Below are positions 26,225 to 36,434 of a stretch of 64,000 nucleotides of DNA, in pieces. Made by a program: the position numbers and the translations under genes. The DNA comes from Jejuia sp047345485 (lineage in GTDB: Bacteria > Bacteroidota > Bacteroidia > Flavobacteriales > Flavobacteriaceae). Under the pieces are notes generated by a model, which saw only the letters and a list, made by a program, of their open reading frames with translations, ran no database searches and was not told where the DNA came from. The DNA lies in assembly GCF_047345485.1 (NCBI RefSeq), contig NZ_JBLFEN010000005.1, positions 62,001 through 126,000 on the forward strand. Reading direction: 5' to 3'. How positions within the stretch are numbered: the stretch's first letter is position 1; each line of letters begins with the position of its first letter.

Positions 26225-27900
26225 TATATAAAATCTTCATCGTAAAATGTAGTCGCGTCTTGGAGTGCGGTATTTAATCTATCTTCTTCTATTTTAATCC
26301 TACCCTTATCCCAATTTAAATATTCGGAGATATCCTTTATAATTATAGCTTTGTAATGTTTAATACTTTCTATATCAAAATACAATCGCCCTGTACGTCT
26401 TATAAAAAAATCATTTAAACTATTTACCATCTCATAATATACGCTATACCAAAGTTCAGCTCGAATTAAATGTTCCAAGCTGGTATTAGTACTAAATGTT
26501 TTTGATTTATCAATGATAATATCGGCTTGTTTACCATAAAACGAGCATAGGTACCAAGAGTGATAAGCATCATTAATACCTAAATTAGCTAGCTGTTTTT
26601 CTATTTTTTTTTGATACGCTTGCACTTCATCGTTAGTAGTAAGTGCGGGGTTTACTAACGTTAACGTTTCCGTTTTTGAAGTTTCAAACTTGAGCTTATC
26701 CTCTTCTTCACTATATGTGTTTAAAACTGCATTTAAAGCTCTATAAGCCATTTTTCTATACCCGGTAAGCTTTCCGCCAGCCATAGATATCAAGCCGCTA
26801 TCTGATACGAATATTTCGTCTTTTCGGGATAACTCTGAAGCAGATTTATCGTCTTCATGAATTAAAGGTCGCAAACCAGCCCAATTAGATTCAATATCAT
26901 CAATAGTTAAATTTACCGTTTTAAACATGTTGTTTACAGCGTTTAAAAGATAATTCGCATCTGCTTTTGTTGCAATAACACGATCTAAACTTCCAGAATA
27001 ATCAGTATCTGTAGTGCCAACATAGGTGGTACGTCCTCTTGGAATAGCAAATACCATTCTACCATCGGGCACATCAAAATAAATGGATTGCTTTACGGGT
27101 AATTTATTAAAAGGAAACACTAAATGTACACCCTTTGTAAGGTGCAACCTTTTATTGGTAATAGACTTATCTTTTTTTCGCACATTATCAACCCAAGGTC
27201 CAGCGGCTGACACATAGTTTTTAGCCTTTATAGTCAATACATTTTCAGTATTTAAATCTTTACAATTTAAACTTTCTATTTTGGACGCGCTATCGTAATT
27301 AAATCCTGTCATTTCACAATAATTCACAACGGTAGCGCCTAATTGGGTTGCTTTTTTTAAGATTTCAATAGTTAATCGTGCGTCATCTGTTCTATATTCA
27401 GCATACAAACCACCGCCAACTACAGTTTGCGTATTTAGTAAAGGCTCTTTTTCTAAAGTTTCTACTTTATCTAGCATTTTTCGTCTATCATCACCCTTTA
27501 CATCCGCTAGAAAATCATATACTTTTAAACCTAAAGCGGTCATTAGTTTTCCATAAGTGCCGCCTTCAATTAAAGGCAATAGCATTTTTTGAGGTGTAAC
27601 TAGGTGCGGTGCTAAGTTGTGAACAATGGCACGTTCAGACCCTGATTCTCTTACCAAACTAATTTCAAAATTCTTTAAATAACGTAAACCACCGTGTATA
27701 AGTTTGGTGGATTTATTACTGGTGCCAGAAGCAAAATCGTTTTTCTCTACAAGACACACTTTTAGTCCTCTAGCAGTAGCATCTAAAGCAATACCAGCTC
27801 CTGTAATACCGCCACCTATAATCGCCAAATCGAAAGTTTCTGTTCTCAATTTAGCAATTTGTGCATGTCTATATAATACTGAAAATTTTGAAGTTTGCAC
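26224..27900 (-). CDS. glpD: FAD-dependent glycerol-3-phosphate dehydrogenase
   Basis: 558 residues. The FAD-binding GGGITGAGIALDA is at residues 29-41. The motif LIHGGLRYLKNFE follows, as in GlpD, and the C-terminal DAO_C domain is present. It oxidises glycerol 3-phosphate to dihydroxyacetone phosphate at the membrane and passes electrons to quinone. No glpK or glpF is nearby. The upstream gene on the same strand ends 8 bases away (alpha/beta hydrolase). Confidence 0.95.
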   Translation of the reverse strand: MQTSKFSVLYRHAQIAKLRTETFDLAIIGGGITGAGIALDATARGLKVCLVEKNDFASGTSNKSTKLIHGGLRYLKNFEISLVRESGSERAIVHNLAPHLVTPQKMLLPLIEGGTYGKLMTALGLKVYDFLADVKGDDRRKMLDKVETLEKEPLLNTQTVVGGGLYAEYRTDDARLTIEILKKATQLGATVVNYCEMTGFNYDSASKIESLNCKDLNTENVLTIKAKNYVSAAGPWVDNVRKKDKSITNKRLHLTKGVHLVFPFNKLPVKQSIYFDVPDGRMVFAIPRGRTTYVGTTDTDYSGSLDRVIATKADANYLLNAVNNMFKTVNLTIDDIESNWAGLRPLIHEDDKSASELSRKDEIFVSDSGLISMAGGKLTGYRKMAYRALNAVLNTYSEEEDKLKFETSKTETLTLVNPALTTNDEVQAYQKKIEKQLANLGINDAYHSWYLCSFYGKQADIIIDKSKTFSTNTSLEHLIRAELWYSVYYEMVNSLNDFFIRRTGRLYFDIESIKHYKAIIIKDISEYLNWDKGRIKIEEDRLNTALQDATTFYDEDFI

Positions 27901-27907
27901 TGTACAG

Positions 27908-28750
27908 TTATTTATTAAAAAAAGTAATCATTTTTTCAGTTGCCATTTTTAGCTCTTTAGAAACTTCCATATTATCCCAAGGATGCTTTACGTTAAATAC
28001 ATGGTCTGCACCTTCTATAATTTCTAGTTGGCTATCAGAATTCCATTGGTGAAGTTTGTAAGCCTCATCAATCAATACACTAGTATCTTTATCACCATGA
28101 ATAATTAAATATGGAATTTTTAAATTTGAAACAGCTCGTTTTATGGTTAAGCGCTCCTCATTCTCAATAAAATTCTCATAAAATTGATAGAAATGTGGCA
28201 TTTGTTGTTTTGTTCTGCCATTCATTACATATTTAACACCATCTTTTTTCCACTCTTCTAAGTTACCAATAGTAGCAGTACGTTTACCATATGCGCAAAC
28301 CCCTGCAAGACTTACCACTTTACTAATTCGCGCATCTTCTTCTGCTTTTATGGTTACTATACCACCGCCACGACTGTGGCCAATTATATGTATATTATTT
28401 GTATCGCTATTTGCTTTATAATTGTTGTTTGAAGAACTCCAATCCAACACAGTTTCTAGATCATCTAACTCTTTAGTGTAATTGTTATTACCAAATGCCT
28501 CTAAATCTGGAAAATCAATAGGTTGCTCAACGGTGCCTCCATTATGTGAAAAATTAAATTTTATGAAAAAGAATCCTGCTTCAGCAAATGCATTTGCCAT
28601 AATATCCCAAGCACCCCAATCTTTAAAACCTTTATAACCATGACAAAAGATAACAATAGGTTTGGGTTTTGCATAGTCATTATAAAAAACATCTACTAAA
28701 ATTGGTTTTTCATGTTTCCCTTGTACTATTATATTTTTTGAAATTTTCAT
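27908..28750 (-). CDS. Alpha/beta hydrolase (dienelactone-hydrolase/esterase-like)
   Basis: 280 residues, no signal peptide. HGYKGFKDWG is the oxyanion loop and the nucleophile is Ser126 in GHSRGGG; Asp lies in HGDKDTSV and His in ADHVFNVKHP. The triad order is right for an esterase or acyl-peptidase relative. It lies 2 bases downstream of the AddB-like gene and upstream of glpD, so it may be in an operon. Substrate unknown. Confidence 0.87.
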   Translation of the reverse strand: MKISKNIIVQGKHEKPILVDVFYNDYAKPKPIVIFCHGYKGFKDWGAWDIMANAFAEAGFFFIKFNFSHNGGTVEQPIDFPDLEAFGNNNYTKELDDLETVLDWSSSNNNYKANSDTNNIHIIGHSRGGGIVTIKAEEDARISKVVSLAGVCAYGKRTATIGNLEEWKKDGVKYVMNGRTKQQMPHFYQFYENFIENEERLTIKRAVSNLKIPYLIIHGDKDTSVLIDEAYKLHQWNSDSQLEIIEGADHVFNVKHPWDNMEVSKELKMATEKMITFFNK

Positions 28751-28752
28751 GT

Positions 28753-31506
28753 TTATACTTCTTTTTCAGTAAAATCTATATCTGGATTACATATTTCTAA
28801 AATTAGGCGTTTTAACTCTATTTCGAATGCTTCAATAGTGTCTATTGTAATTAAAGTATTCTTTTTTCCTCTAGAACTTTCTTTTTTAGCAAATTTTAAA
28901 AATCCTGAGCCTAAGTTTTTAAACGAAATAATACCAGCTTCAATTGGAAGGCTAATTTTATTAGATGTATACATCATGTATGCATACGTTAATATCTGAA
29001 AGCTTTTACTATATTTTTTATAATCTGTTGTAATAGCATCCCAATCCACAACCTCTACTTGGTTTTGTTGTACACTACCTGTTTTATAATCTATTATTCT
29101 TGTGGTGCCATTATAGGCATCTACACGATCTACTTTTCCTGTAATTCTAACTGGAAAATCAAGCTCTTGAATACTTAAAGTGATATCGTTGTTTGCTTCA
29201 ATTTGAAGAATTTTTATCTCATTACCAGCTTTTACATCCTCAATTTCAGCATTTAAAAAATTTAAAACGTAGCGCTTAGCGATTTCAAATACAATAAGGT
29301 TTTTTCCTTTTGAAATATCACCTTCTTTATATTCATTTTTAAAATGAAAACTTACACGTTCTTCAATTTTAGATTTTAAATTTTTAATAAGCTCTACAGT
29401 TAAAACCTGATTGATAAAAGGTGTGTAAAAATCTTCTAGTGTATTATGTACAACAGTTCCTAAGGTATTTGCCGCAACAGTTTCCTCAACATCTTCATAT
29501 TCTCGAATTTTTAAAATCTTTTGATAATAAAAGTCGATAGGGTTCCTCATGTAATTTGTTAATGATGAAGGAGAAAATCCTTTTTTTGCCACAGAAAAAA
29601 CAGCTGCTAATAACGCTTCTGTTTTAGTAATTACTTTTAGTTCTTGAGTAATTATGGGCACTTTAGGCACTACTATGCTATGATTAATTGTATGAATACC
29701 TTCTAATTCTAGTTGGGTAATAAATCTACTTTTTTCACCCCCAATTAACACATCTGCTTCTGTGTTGTAAAGTATATAAACCTTTTTGGCGCGCTGTAAT
29801 AACCTATAAAAATGGTAGGTGTATACCGCATCTTTTTCTTTATAGGTTGGTAAATTGTTCTCTAGTTTTACATCAAAAGGTATAAAAGAATTATTACTCT
29901 TTCCTGCAGGCAATACACCCTCGTTTACAGAAGAAATAATAACAGTCTCAAAATCTAAAACACGAGATTCTAACATTCCCATAATTTGTAAACCTTCTAA
30001 AGGTTCGCCCAAAAAGTCTAAAGTCTCAGAACTTAGTAATTCTTTATAAACACTATAAAGAGATGCTATATCCTTAATGTAATTGTACGTTGTATTTAGT
30101 CTTAAAACTTCATTAAATAATGTATTGAATCGGTACAAATACTCTAGAGACAACCTATTTGATGACTTGTCGTCATCTAAGTGCGTTTTAATATTAAATA
30201 TTAAATTAGTACAGTTAGATATAGCGGTTTCTATTGATGTATCCCATTGAGAAAATAACAAACCTAAAAGTTTTTCCTGTTTTGGTACAATTTGCGTAAG
30301 CTCTTCAATTTTAAGATACGTAAGGTTATTACTATTTATATATTCAACAAGTTTATTTGCTGTATCTATGGTATCGTTTAAAAATAATGGTTTAATAAAT
30401 GGATGCGATACTACTGTAATAATATCTTTATAGTAGAAATTTTTAGAACTGGTTTTATGAATACGAAATAAATGCTCAAAAAGTGATGCTAATGGAATTG
30501 ATTTTAAAGGAAAACCCATTGTAATATTAAGCGCTTCTATACTTGTTGGTAGCGAATTTAAAACTGGTACTAGTAAATTCTCATCACCTAAAACTACCGC
30601 AGTGTTTTCTAAACCTTTGGGAGTTGCCTTTAAGTTTTCTAGCAATTCTCCTATATATTTTGCTTGCCCAACGTTTTTAGGAATTCCAAAAACTGATATG
30701 TTTTTATGTTCTGAATAATGTGAAGTTAACCATTTAAAAGCTTGAGTTTTAAAATGAGGCCAGCTAGCACTATGTGATCTAATAAAATAACCAGCATCGT
30801 GTTTTGTATTATCTATAAAATTAGCATCAATATCCCAATAGATTTTAGCAACATCATTTTTAAGTAGTTCTTGTATGATAGTTTCTTCTGCAGTATTTAA
30901 GGCATTAAACCCTAAAAAAATGAATGTTTTGTCATCTATCTTTTTTAAATAAGACTCTATATTTTTAGCGGCTTCTCTATAAATTAAGCCTTGATATCCA
31001 ATCTTCTTATCTATTAAAGCAGAGGTAAAATGTTTGTAATATGTTGTTAGCTTATTCCAAAATGAAAGATACTTTTTTATAAATTCTGTTTGATTTTTTT
31101 CAGAAGACCAATGGTTAATTTCTTGAATAGCTCCTAAATATTCAAAAATTTGTTCTTGTGGAATAAGATAACGATCAATCTCGTTAAAGTCTTGTAATAA
31201 TATTTGCCCCCATTTAGTAAACGACTCGAATGTGTCTTGTTTCGGTTTTTCTGTTAAGTCTTGATAAGTAGCATAAAATTCAAAAAGCAAATCTGTATTG
31301 TTTGCGCTTTTAAGGTGTGATACCTCTTCTACAAACTCTTCAATACTTAATATATCTGGAGCAAATATTGATGTTTTGTTTACTTTAGATAGTTGATGTT
31401 TTAAGAATAAACCAGCTCTTTTACTGGGCAGAATAAACGTTAATTCAGAAAAGTTATAATTACTCTTTTGTAAATCTTTTAAAACATCAAAAATAAAACT
31501 GGTCAT
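28753..31506 (-). CDS. AddB-like PD-(D/E)XK nuclease/helicase-like protein
   Basis: 917 residues. The N-terminus has FILPSKRAGLFLKHQL, the changed helicase-like motif of AddB. The C-terminus has GTVVHNTLEDFY and, near the end, TRIIDYKTGS, the catalytic nuclease motif. AddB partners AddA in double-strand-break end resection to make recombinogenic 3' ends, the Bacteroidetes version of RecBCD. The AddA-like gene lies 1.7 kb upstream on the same strand, separated by an ompA-type gene. Cysteines for an iron-sulfur cluster were not evident. Confidence 0.88.
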   Translation of the reverse strand: MTSFIFDVLKDLQKSNYNFSELTFILPSKRAGLFLKHQLSKVNKTSIFAPDILSIEEFVEEVSHLKSANNTDLLFEFYATYQDLTEKPKQDTFESFTKWGQILLQDFNEIDRYLIPQEQIFEYLGAIQEINHWSSEKNQTEFIKKYLSFWNKLTTYYKHFTSALIDKKIGYQGLIYREAAKNIESYLKKIDDKTFIFLGFNALNTAEETIIQELLKNDVAKIYWDIDANFIDNTKHDAGYFIRSHSASWPHFKTQAFKWLTSHYSEHKNISVFGIPKNVGQAKYIGELLENLKATPKGLENTAVVLGDENLLVPVLNSLPTSIEALNITMGFPLKSIPLASLFEHLFRIHKTSSKNFYYKDIITVVSHPFIKPLFLNDTIDTANKLVEYINSNNLTYLKIEELTQIVPKQEKLLGLLFSQWDTSIETAISNCTNLIFNIKTHLDDDKSSNRLSLEYLYRFNTLFNEVLRLNTTYNYIKDIASLYSVYKELLSSETLDFLGEPLEGLQIMGMLESRVLDFETVIISSVNEGVLPAGKSNNSFIPFDVKLENNLPTYKEKDAVYTYHFYRLLQRAKKVYILYNTEADVLIGGEKSRFITQLELEGIHTINHSIVVPKVPIITQELKVITKTEALLAAVFSVAKKGFSPSSLTNYMRNPIDFYYQKILKIREYEDVEETVAANTLGTVVHNTLEDFYTPFINQVLTVELIKNLKSKIEERVSFHFKNEYKEGDISKGKNLIVFEIAKRYVLNFLNAEIEDVKAGNEIKILQIEANNDITLSIQELDFPVRITGKVDRVDAYNGTTRIIDYKTGSVQQNQVEVVDWDAITTDYKKYSKSFQILTYAYMMYTSNKISLPIEAGIISFKNLGSGFLKFAKKESSRGKKNTLITIDTIEAFEIELKRLILEICNPDIDFTEKEV

Positions 31507-31520
31507 ATATATAAAAATAA

Positions 31521-31549
31521 AAAACGCTTCGGGAATACCGAAGCGTTTT
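31521..31549. terminator. Terminator after the OmpA-family gene
   Basis: A 12-bp perfect stem (AAAACGCTTCGG and complement) with loop GAATA and flanking T/A runs, between the OmpA-family stop and the AddB-like start. It should separate the two transcripts, which means AddB has its own promoter. Confidence 0.85.
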
Positions 31550-31580
31550 TAAACTTATTTATGTTAAGAATTAACTAATC

Positions 31581-32984
31581 TTATTTTGCTAAGTTAATTT
31601 CTACACGTCTGTTATTAGCTCTACCAGCTCTAGTCTTGTTAGAGTCTATTGGTCTAGATTCTCCGTATCCAAGAGCAGATAATCTAAATGCATCAATACC
31701 ATTAGTTACTAAGTATTCTTTAACAGAATTAGCTCTAGAGTCAGATAATCTCTGGTTTAATGTATCACTACCAACACTATCCGTATGACCTTCTACTGTA
31801 AACTTAGCAGTTGGGTATTCTTTAAGAATTGCAATAATATCAGCTAAAACAGCTGCAGATTGTGCTTTAATAGTAGATTTACCTGTATCGAATAAGATAG
31901 TTTTAGCATATTCGTTTAAAGTAGCTTGAACTGCTTCAGTTACTTCAGGACAACCATTGTTTGCAACAGTACCTTTAACATCTGGACATTTATCGTCTTT
32001 GTCTAGTACACCGTCACCATCTTTATCAGCCCAAGGACAACCTTTGTTTGCAGCAGGACCTGCTTCGTCTGGACATTTATCATCAGCATCAGTAACACCG
32101 TCACCATCAGCATCAGGACAACCAGCCAAAGCTTTTAAACCAGCTACAGTAGGACAGTTATCGTTTTTATCAACAACACCATCACCGTCAGCATCAGGAC
32201 ATCCGTTGAATTCAGCTGCACCAGCTTCATTAGGACAATCATCTTTACTGTCTTCAATTCCATCACCATCAGTATCAGGACATCCGTTGAATGCTTCTAA
32301 ACCAGCAACATCTGGACAAGCATCATCTTTATCGTAAATTCCATCACCGTCAGTATCAGTTCCTCCAAATCTAATTGAAATCCCCGCAGAATGTTGGAAG
32401 TGTGTATCTAAATAATCTTCAAACGCATGTTTGTAAGATGATTGGATAGTTAAACCAATGTTTTCATTAAACCAAAGGTTAAAACCTAAAGTACCGTTTA
32501 AGGTACCAGCTCCAACTTCATCAATCCAAGTGTAACCACCACCGATTCCAACAAAAGGATCGAAAGTTTTCCACTCTAAAGCCTCTCCGATACCATATTT
32601 AATAGTACCATCTAAACCGTAGTAAGATAAATCGTCTACATTACTTGTAACATCTTCAACTGATCCTGGAACATCTCCCCACTGATCAATTTTGTTTAAA
32701 GATCCAGCTACTCCAAAAGAAAATCCATTTCCTATGTATTTAGAAACAGAAATAGTAGATAATGAGGGTAAAATGTTGTAATGATCGTCTACGTTAGCAA
32801 ACTCATCAAAAATAGTTTCACTAGCTGTACCGCCAGTAGTAAGTAGACCATCACCTGTAGGGTAAGCATCAACTGCATTAACTCCAATGGTAATTTGCCA
32901 AGGGTTGTTTTTGTCTTGCGCATCAACGTTGCTATAACCTAGTACAAGCAACATAGCTAACAATAATCGGCTAAGATTTTTCAT
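31581..32984 (-). CDS. OmpA-family outer-membrane protein with thrombospondin type 3 repeats
   Basis: 467 residues from the ATG at 32984 (MKNLSRLLL), which directly fits the signal peptide ending NVDAQ; a TTG 6 bases upstream is in frame but less likely. After a beta-barrel of about 180 residues come five calcium-binding TSP3 repeats of the form DTDGDGIxDxxDxCP, then the OmpA peptidoglycan-binding domain (ILFDTGKSTI, VEGHTDSVGSDTLNQRLSD). The protein would tether the outer membrane to peptidoglycan. A strong promoter precedes it and a terminator follows. Confidence 0.95.
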   Translation of the reverse strand: MKNLSRLLLAMLLVLGYSNVDAQDKNNPWQITIGVNAVDAYPTGDGLLTTGGTASETIFDEFANVDDHYNILPSLSTISVSKYIGNGFSFGVAGSLNKIDQWGDVPGSVEDVTSNVDDLSYYGLDGTIKYGIGEALEWKTFDPFVGIGGGYTWIDEVGAGTLNGTLGFNLWFNENIGLTIQSSYKHAFEDYLDTHFQHSAGISIRFGGTDTDGDGIYDKDDACPDVAGLEAFNGCPDTDGDGIEDSKDDCPNEAGAAEFNGCPDADGDGVVDKNDNCPTVAGLKALAGCPDADGDGVTDADDKCPDEAGPAANKGCPWADKDGDGVLDKDDKCPDVKGTVANNGCPEVTEAVQATLNEYAKTILFDTGKSTIKAQSAAVLADIIAILKEYPTAKFTVEGHTDSVGSDTLNQRLSDSRANSVKEYLVTNGIDAFRLSALGYGESRPIDSNKTRAGRANNRRVEINLAK

Positions 32985-33019
32985 ATTCAAAAGTTTAATT
33001 TTTAAGTGTTAATCGTGAA

Positions 33020-33050
33020 CAAAAGTAAGTTGTTAAATGTTATTAACAAA
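33020..33050 (-). promoter_or_regulatory. Strong Bacteroidetes promoter for the OmpA-family gene
   Basis: On the minus strand, TTTG (33050-33047), 19 bases, then TACTTTTG (33027-33020): an exact fit to the -33/-7 consensus of the phylum's primary sigma factor. It is 36 bases from the start codon. This is the clearest promoter in the window. Confidence 0.8.
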
Positions 33051-33165
33051 GACAAATATATAAAAAAATTGGACATTACCTTTATTCATAGGTATTTCAG
33101 AATGATTTTAGATAACAATTAGTGCAAATAAGCACATTATGAGAAAAATAATTCTTTAATCTGCT

Positions 33166-36100
33166 TTAAAAAGTTTCTATATATATGTCTTTATTACTGT
33201 AAACAAGGATTTTTTTAGCAATTACATATCCCATACTTTCTATGGTGGTACCATAGTCGTGGAGTTGATTTTTGTGACTTTGCCTTGGCTCTCCTGTTTT
33301 GTAGTCAATAATTACAACGGTATTATTCTCCTTATTAATAACCAATCTATCAGGACGCATTATTCGTCCTGTAGCAGTAATAATATCTCTCTCGTTATAT
33401 ATTGTATATTTAGAGTGGTAATATATTTCTAGTTCTCGATGGTTTACAATTTTTAAAACTAGCGCCTTAATAGCATCTTTTTGGTCTTTAGAAATTTTAG
33501 ACGCATTATAGGCATCTTGTATTGCCATATCAACATCATCTTTTGTTTTTATTTTAGCCATAATATCATGAACTAAATTACCTTTTTCTATGGCTTCTTG
33601 CTGATGCGTATCCCAGAGTGTTCCTGATTTTGTGACGATGCTAACATTTAAATCTTCTTTAGCACTTGATATAAACTTATTTTGCTCTATTATTAATGTA
33701 CTATTTTTAACACTATTGATTTCTTTTTTAGAATTTCCAAAACTATAAGTATCGCTTATACCGTTCCATTTGCCCAAATGTTTCAAATACTCAATCAATA
33801 ATCCAGAATATTTCTTTTTAGAAGCTTCTGCTTTTAAGTTATCATCATTTTTAGAAATAATATAAAGATGTTGTTTTGCTCTTGTTAAAGCAACATACAA
33901 CAAGTTAATATTATCCAATTCTTGTTGTGATTTATGGGTATTGTATACTGCCAACCCTTGTGGTCCAAAATGCTCAAAATCTGAATTAAAATTTAAAAGT
34001 GTGTGTGTAAAACCCGCATACATATCCTTATTTAGTTGGTACCATTCTTTGGGTTCTATTTCTTTATAAATATCTAAATCAGCGTAAGGAAAAATCACCA
34101 CATCAAACTCTAAGCCTTTAGATTTATGTATTGTCATAATTTGCACAGCATTTTTACCTTCTGGAGACACAATACTCAACACATCTTTTTTCTTTTCAAA
34201 ATAATCTAAAAACCCTGAAATACTAGAGCCTTTTTTAGTATAAAAATCTAAAACAACATCAAAATACCCTTGTAAATAGGCATTTGTACTTTTTATTAAG
34301 TTGAAGCTTCTAGCTATAGTTTCTACTAAATCGTATAGCGGTAATTGAATTAAAGTAGCGCTGTTTACAAAAATAGAATACTGCTCTAACGTTTTAAATA
34401 GTTGTTGCAAAGAGAGATTGATATGTTTTGAAAAAAACTGATGTATATCTTTAATTTCTAATAATTCTGATAAAAAATGTAAAACTTCAATTTTTATCTC
34501 ATTATTTTTAGGTTGCATTAAAAGCTTTAAAATATTGTGTATACATAAAACCTCTGGCGCATTGGCAATTAATAAAGTTTCTGAAGATAAAATAGGAATA
34601 TCATGTTCACTCAAATAATTTGCAATAGCAATACCCTCCTTCTTCTTTCTTACTAAAACGGTTATGTCAGCATATTCAAAACCACTATTTTTACAGGTAT
34701 TTATGGTATTTAACACTGCGTTTGTAAAAACTTCATCTCTATTATCTTCTTTTTCTATATTTAAAAAAGATAATTCTACATATCCATCTTGTTCATTGTT
34801 TACGTTTTGATATGCATTATTGTATAATTTTGCATAATCTTCATTTTGAAATACCACGTTTGCAATATATTGAAACAGCCCGTTATTAAAACTAATAATT
34901 TCTTTAAAACTCCTGTAATTAGTCTCTAAATTATTAACCTCTTGGGTGTTGTAAAACGGATGCACCTTTAAATTAAATAAATCGATAAATTGTTCTGCCT
35001 TTCCGCCACGCCATCTATAAATAGCTTGTTTAGCATCACCTACTAACATAGCACTGCCAGCTTCTGCAGATAGTGCATTATTAACAAGTGGTATTAAGTT
35101 TTCCCATTGTTTAACTGAGGTATCTTGAAACTCATCAATAAAATAATGCTTAAATTTTTCGCCAATACGCTCGTATATAAATGGTGTAGGTTGGTCTTTA
35201 ATTTCTTCACTTATAATACTATTAAATTCAGAAATCAACATCTTATTTTGATCCTCCTTTAAAAAAGTTAGTTCTTTATCAATAGCATTTAAAACAGAAA
35301 GTGGTGTGATATTTTTATAAAACGCTTTTAAAAATTTAAGATGAAAAACAGCCGCCTTAACGGTTTTTAAATACACCTCTATTTCTGGAAGAATACTATC
35401 AATCATTCCAGCCAAAACAGAATCTAAGGTTTTATTATAAATGTCTTTTCTTTCTAAAATATTTTCCTCAAGTTTAGTATCGTACAAACGATAAAACTCA
35501 AGCTTTGCTGCTTTTTTAAAATGATTAGGCAAACTACCTCTTTTAAAATTAGAATGCTCTAAACCAGATGCAGCAATATGGTTTAAAACAGCATTAGCAT
35601 TTGTTGTAATTAGTGCTTCTGCCTCTACAATTTTAGATTTTAATAGTTTTTTTAACCTATTAAAATCATCAAGAGACTTGTCTTTAAGTGTATTTATAAA
35701 AGGAATATCATTTTCATTTATCAACAGTTTAGCTATCCTATTAAAATCTAAAGATACATCCCAGCTCTTATCATCATCGGCCTTTTCAATAGCAAAGTCT
35801 ATTAAAACATCGGTTAATTGCTTATTAGTACCAGCCTTATGTATCAAACTATCTACAGCTTCGTTTAAAAGTGCAGCTTGATCTAGCTCAACTTCAAAAT
35901 TTAATGGCAACTTTAAATCATAAGCAAACGTTCTAATAATGCGGTGCGTAAAACCATCAATTGTAGAAATATCAAAAGCCGCATAGTTATGAATAATGGT
36001 ATTTAAAACTGATTTAGACTTGTTATGAAGTGTTTTTGGCGATACTTGCAACTCATCACATAACGCTAAAAACATAGTATTGTCATTATGCTCTAAAATA

Positions 36101-36309
36101 GCTTTATCGGCAAACGTTTTAAGCATATCAATAATTCTACTTTTCATTTCGGCTACCGCTTTATTTGTAAACGTAATAGCTAGAATACGCTTAAAACTAT
36201 CATGATGTTTAGCGCCCAAAATAATTTTTAAATACGATTTTACAAGTGTATACGTTTTACCACTCCCCGCAGAGGCATTATAAATGGTAAAAGCACTTGG
36301 TATAGCCAT
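33166..36309 (-). CDS. AddA-like UvrD-type helicase-nuclease
   Basis: 1047 residues from the ATG at 36309 (MAIPSAFTIY), preferred because the next 12 residues lead into Walker A and the longer in-frame extension (to 36426) would overlap the divergent sodA promoter. Walker A is ASAGSGKT at 12-19. Other helicase motifs are ITFTNKAVAEMK, DEFQDTS, GDAKQAIYRWRGG, MTIHKSKGLEFD and YVALTRAKQHLY. The C-terminal nuclease motif is VIIDYKTGEP. It would unwind and cut double-strand ends with AddB. It is the first gene of the minus-strand group. Confidence 0.9.
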   Translation of the reverse strand: MAIPSAFTIYNASAGSGKTYTLVKSYLKIILGAKHHDSFKRILAITFTNKAVAEMKSRIIDMLKTFADKAILEHNDNTMFLALCDELQVSPKTLHNKSKSVLNTIIHNYAAFDISTIDGFTHRIIRTFAYDLKLPLNFEVELDQAALLNEAVDSLIHKAGTNKQLTDVLIDFAIEKADDDKSWDVSLDFNRIAKLLINENDIPFINTLKDKSLDDFNRLKKLLKSKIVEAEALITTNANAVLNHIAASGLEHSNFKRGSLPNHFKKAAKLEFYRLYDTKLEENILERKDIYNKTLDSVLAGMIDSILPEIEVYLKTVKAAVFHLKFLKAFYKNITPLSVLNAIDKELTFLKEDQNKMLISEFNSIISEEIKDQPTPFIYERIGEKFKHYFIDEFQDTSVKQWENLIPLVNNALSAEAGSAMLVGDAKQAIYRWRGGKAEQFIDLFNLKVHPFYNTQEVNNLETNYRSFKEIISFNNGLFQYIANVVFQNEDYAKLYNNAYQNVNNEQDGYVELSFLNIEKEDNRDEVFTNAVLNTINTCKNSGFEYADITVLVRKKKEGIAIANYLSEHDIPILSSETLLIANAPEVLCIHNILKLLMQPKNNEIKIEVLHFLSELLEIKDIHQFFSKHINLSLQQLFKTLEQYSIFVNSATLIQLPLYDLVETIARSFNLIKSTNAYLQGYFDVVLDFYTKKGSSISGFLDYFEKKKDVLSIVSPEGKNAVQIMTIHKSKGLEFDVVIFPYADLDIYKEIEPKEWYQLNKDMYAGFTHTLLNFNSDFEHFGPQGLAVYNTHKSQQELDNINLLYVALTRAKQHLYIISKNDDNLKAEASKKKYSGLLIEYLKHLGKWNGISDTYSFGNSKKEINSVKNSTLIIEQNKFISSAKEDLNVSIVTKSGTLWDTHQQEAIEKGNLVHDIMAKIKTKDDVDMAIQDAYNASKISKDQKDAIKALVLKIVNHRELEIYYHSKYTIYNERDIITATGRIMRPDRLVINKENNTVVIIDYKTGEPRQSHKNQLHDYGTTIESMGYVIAKKILVYSNKDIYIETF

Positions 36310-36434
36310 ATTATTAAATTTGCTTACAAGATAAAAACTATCAATGAGTTGATAACAATTTATTATTTTTAATTGAAGTCTTTTATGTCTAACTTTGTTG
36401 AAATTAAATATTAATTTTTTAAACAAAAATAATT

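Noticed and set aside
31957..32337. 126-codon plus-strand frame rich in Ser/Pro
   Set aside because: It is the antisense of the TSP3 repeats of the OmpA-family gene; its repetitiveness is inherited from them.
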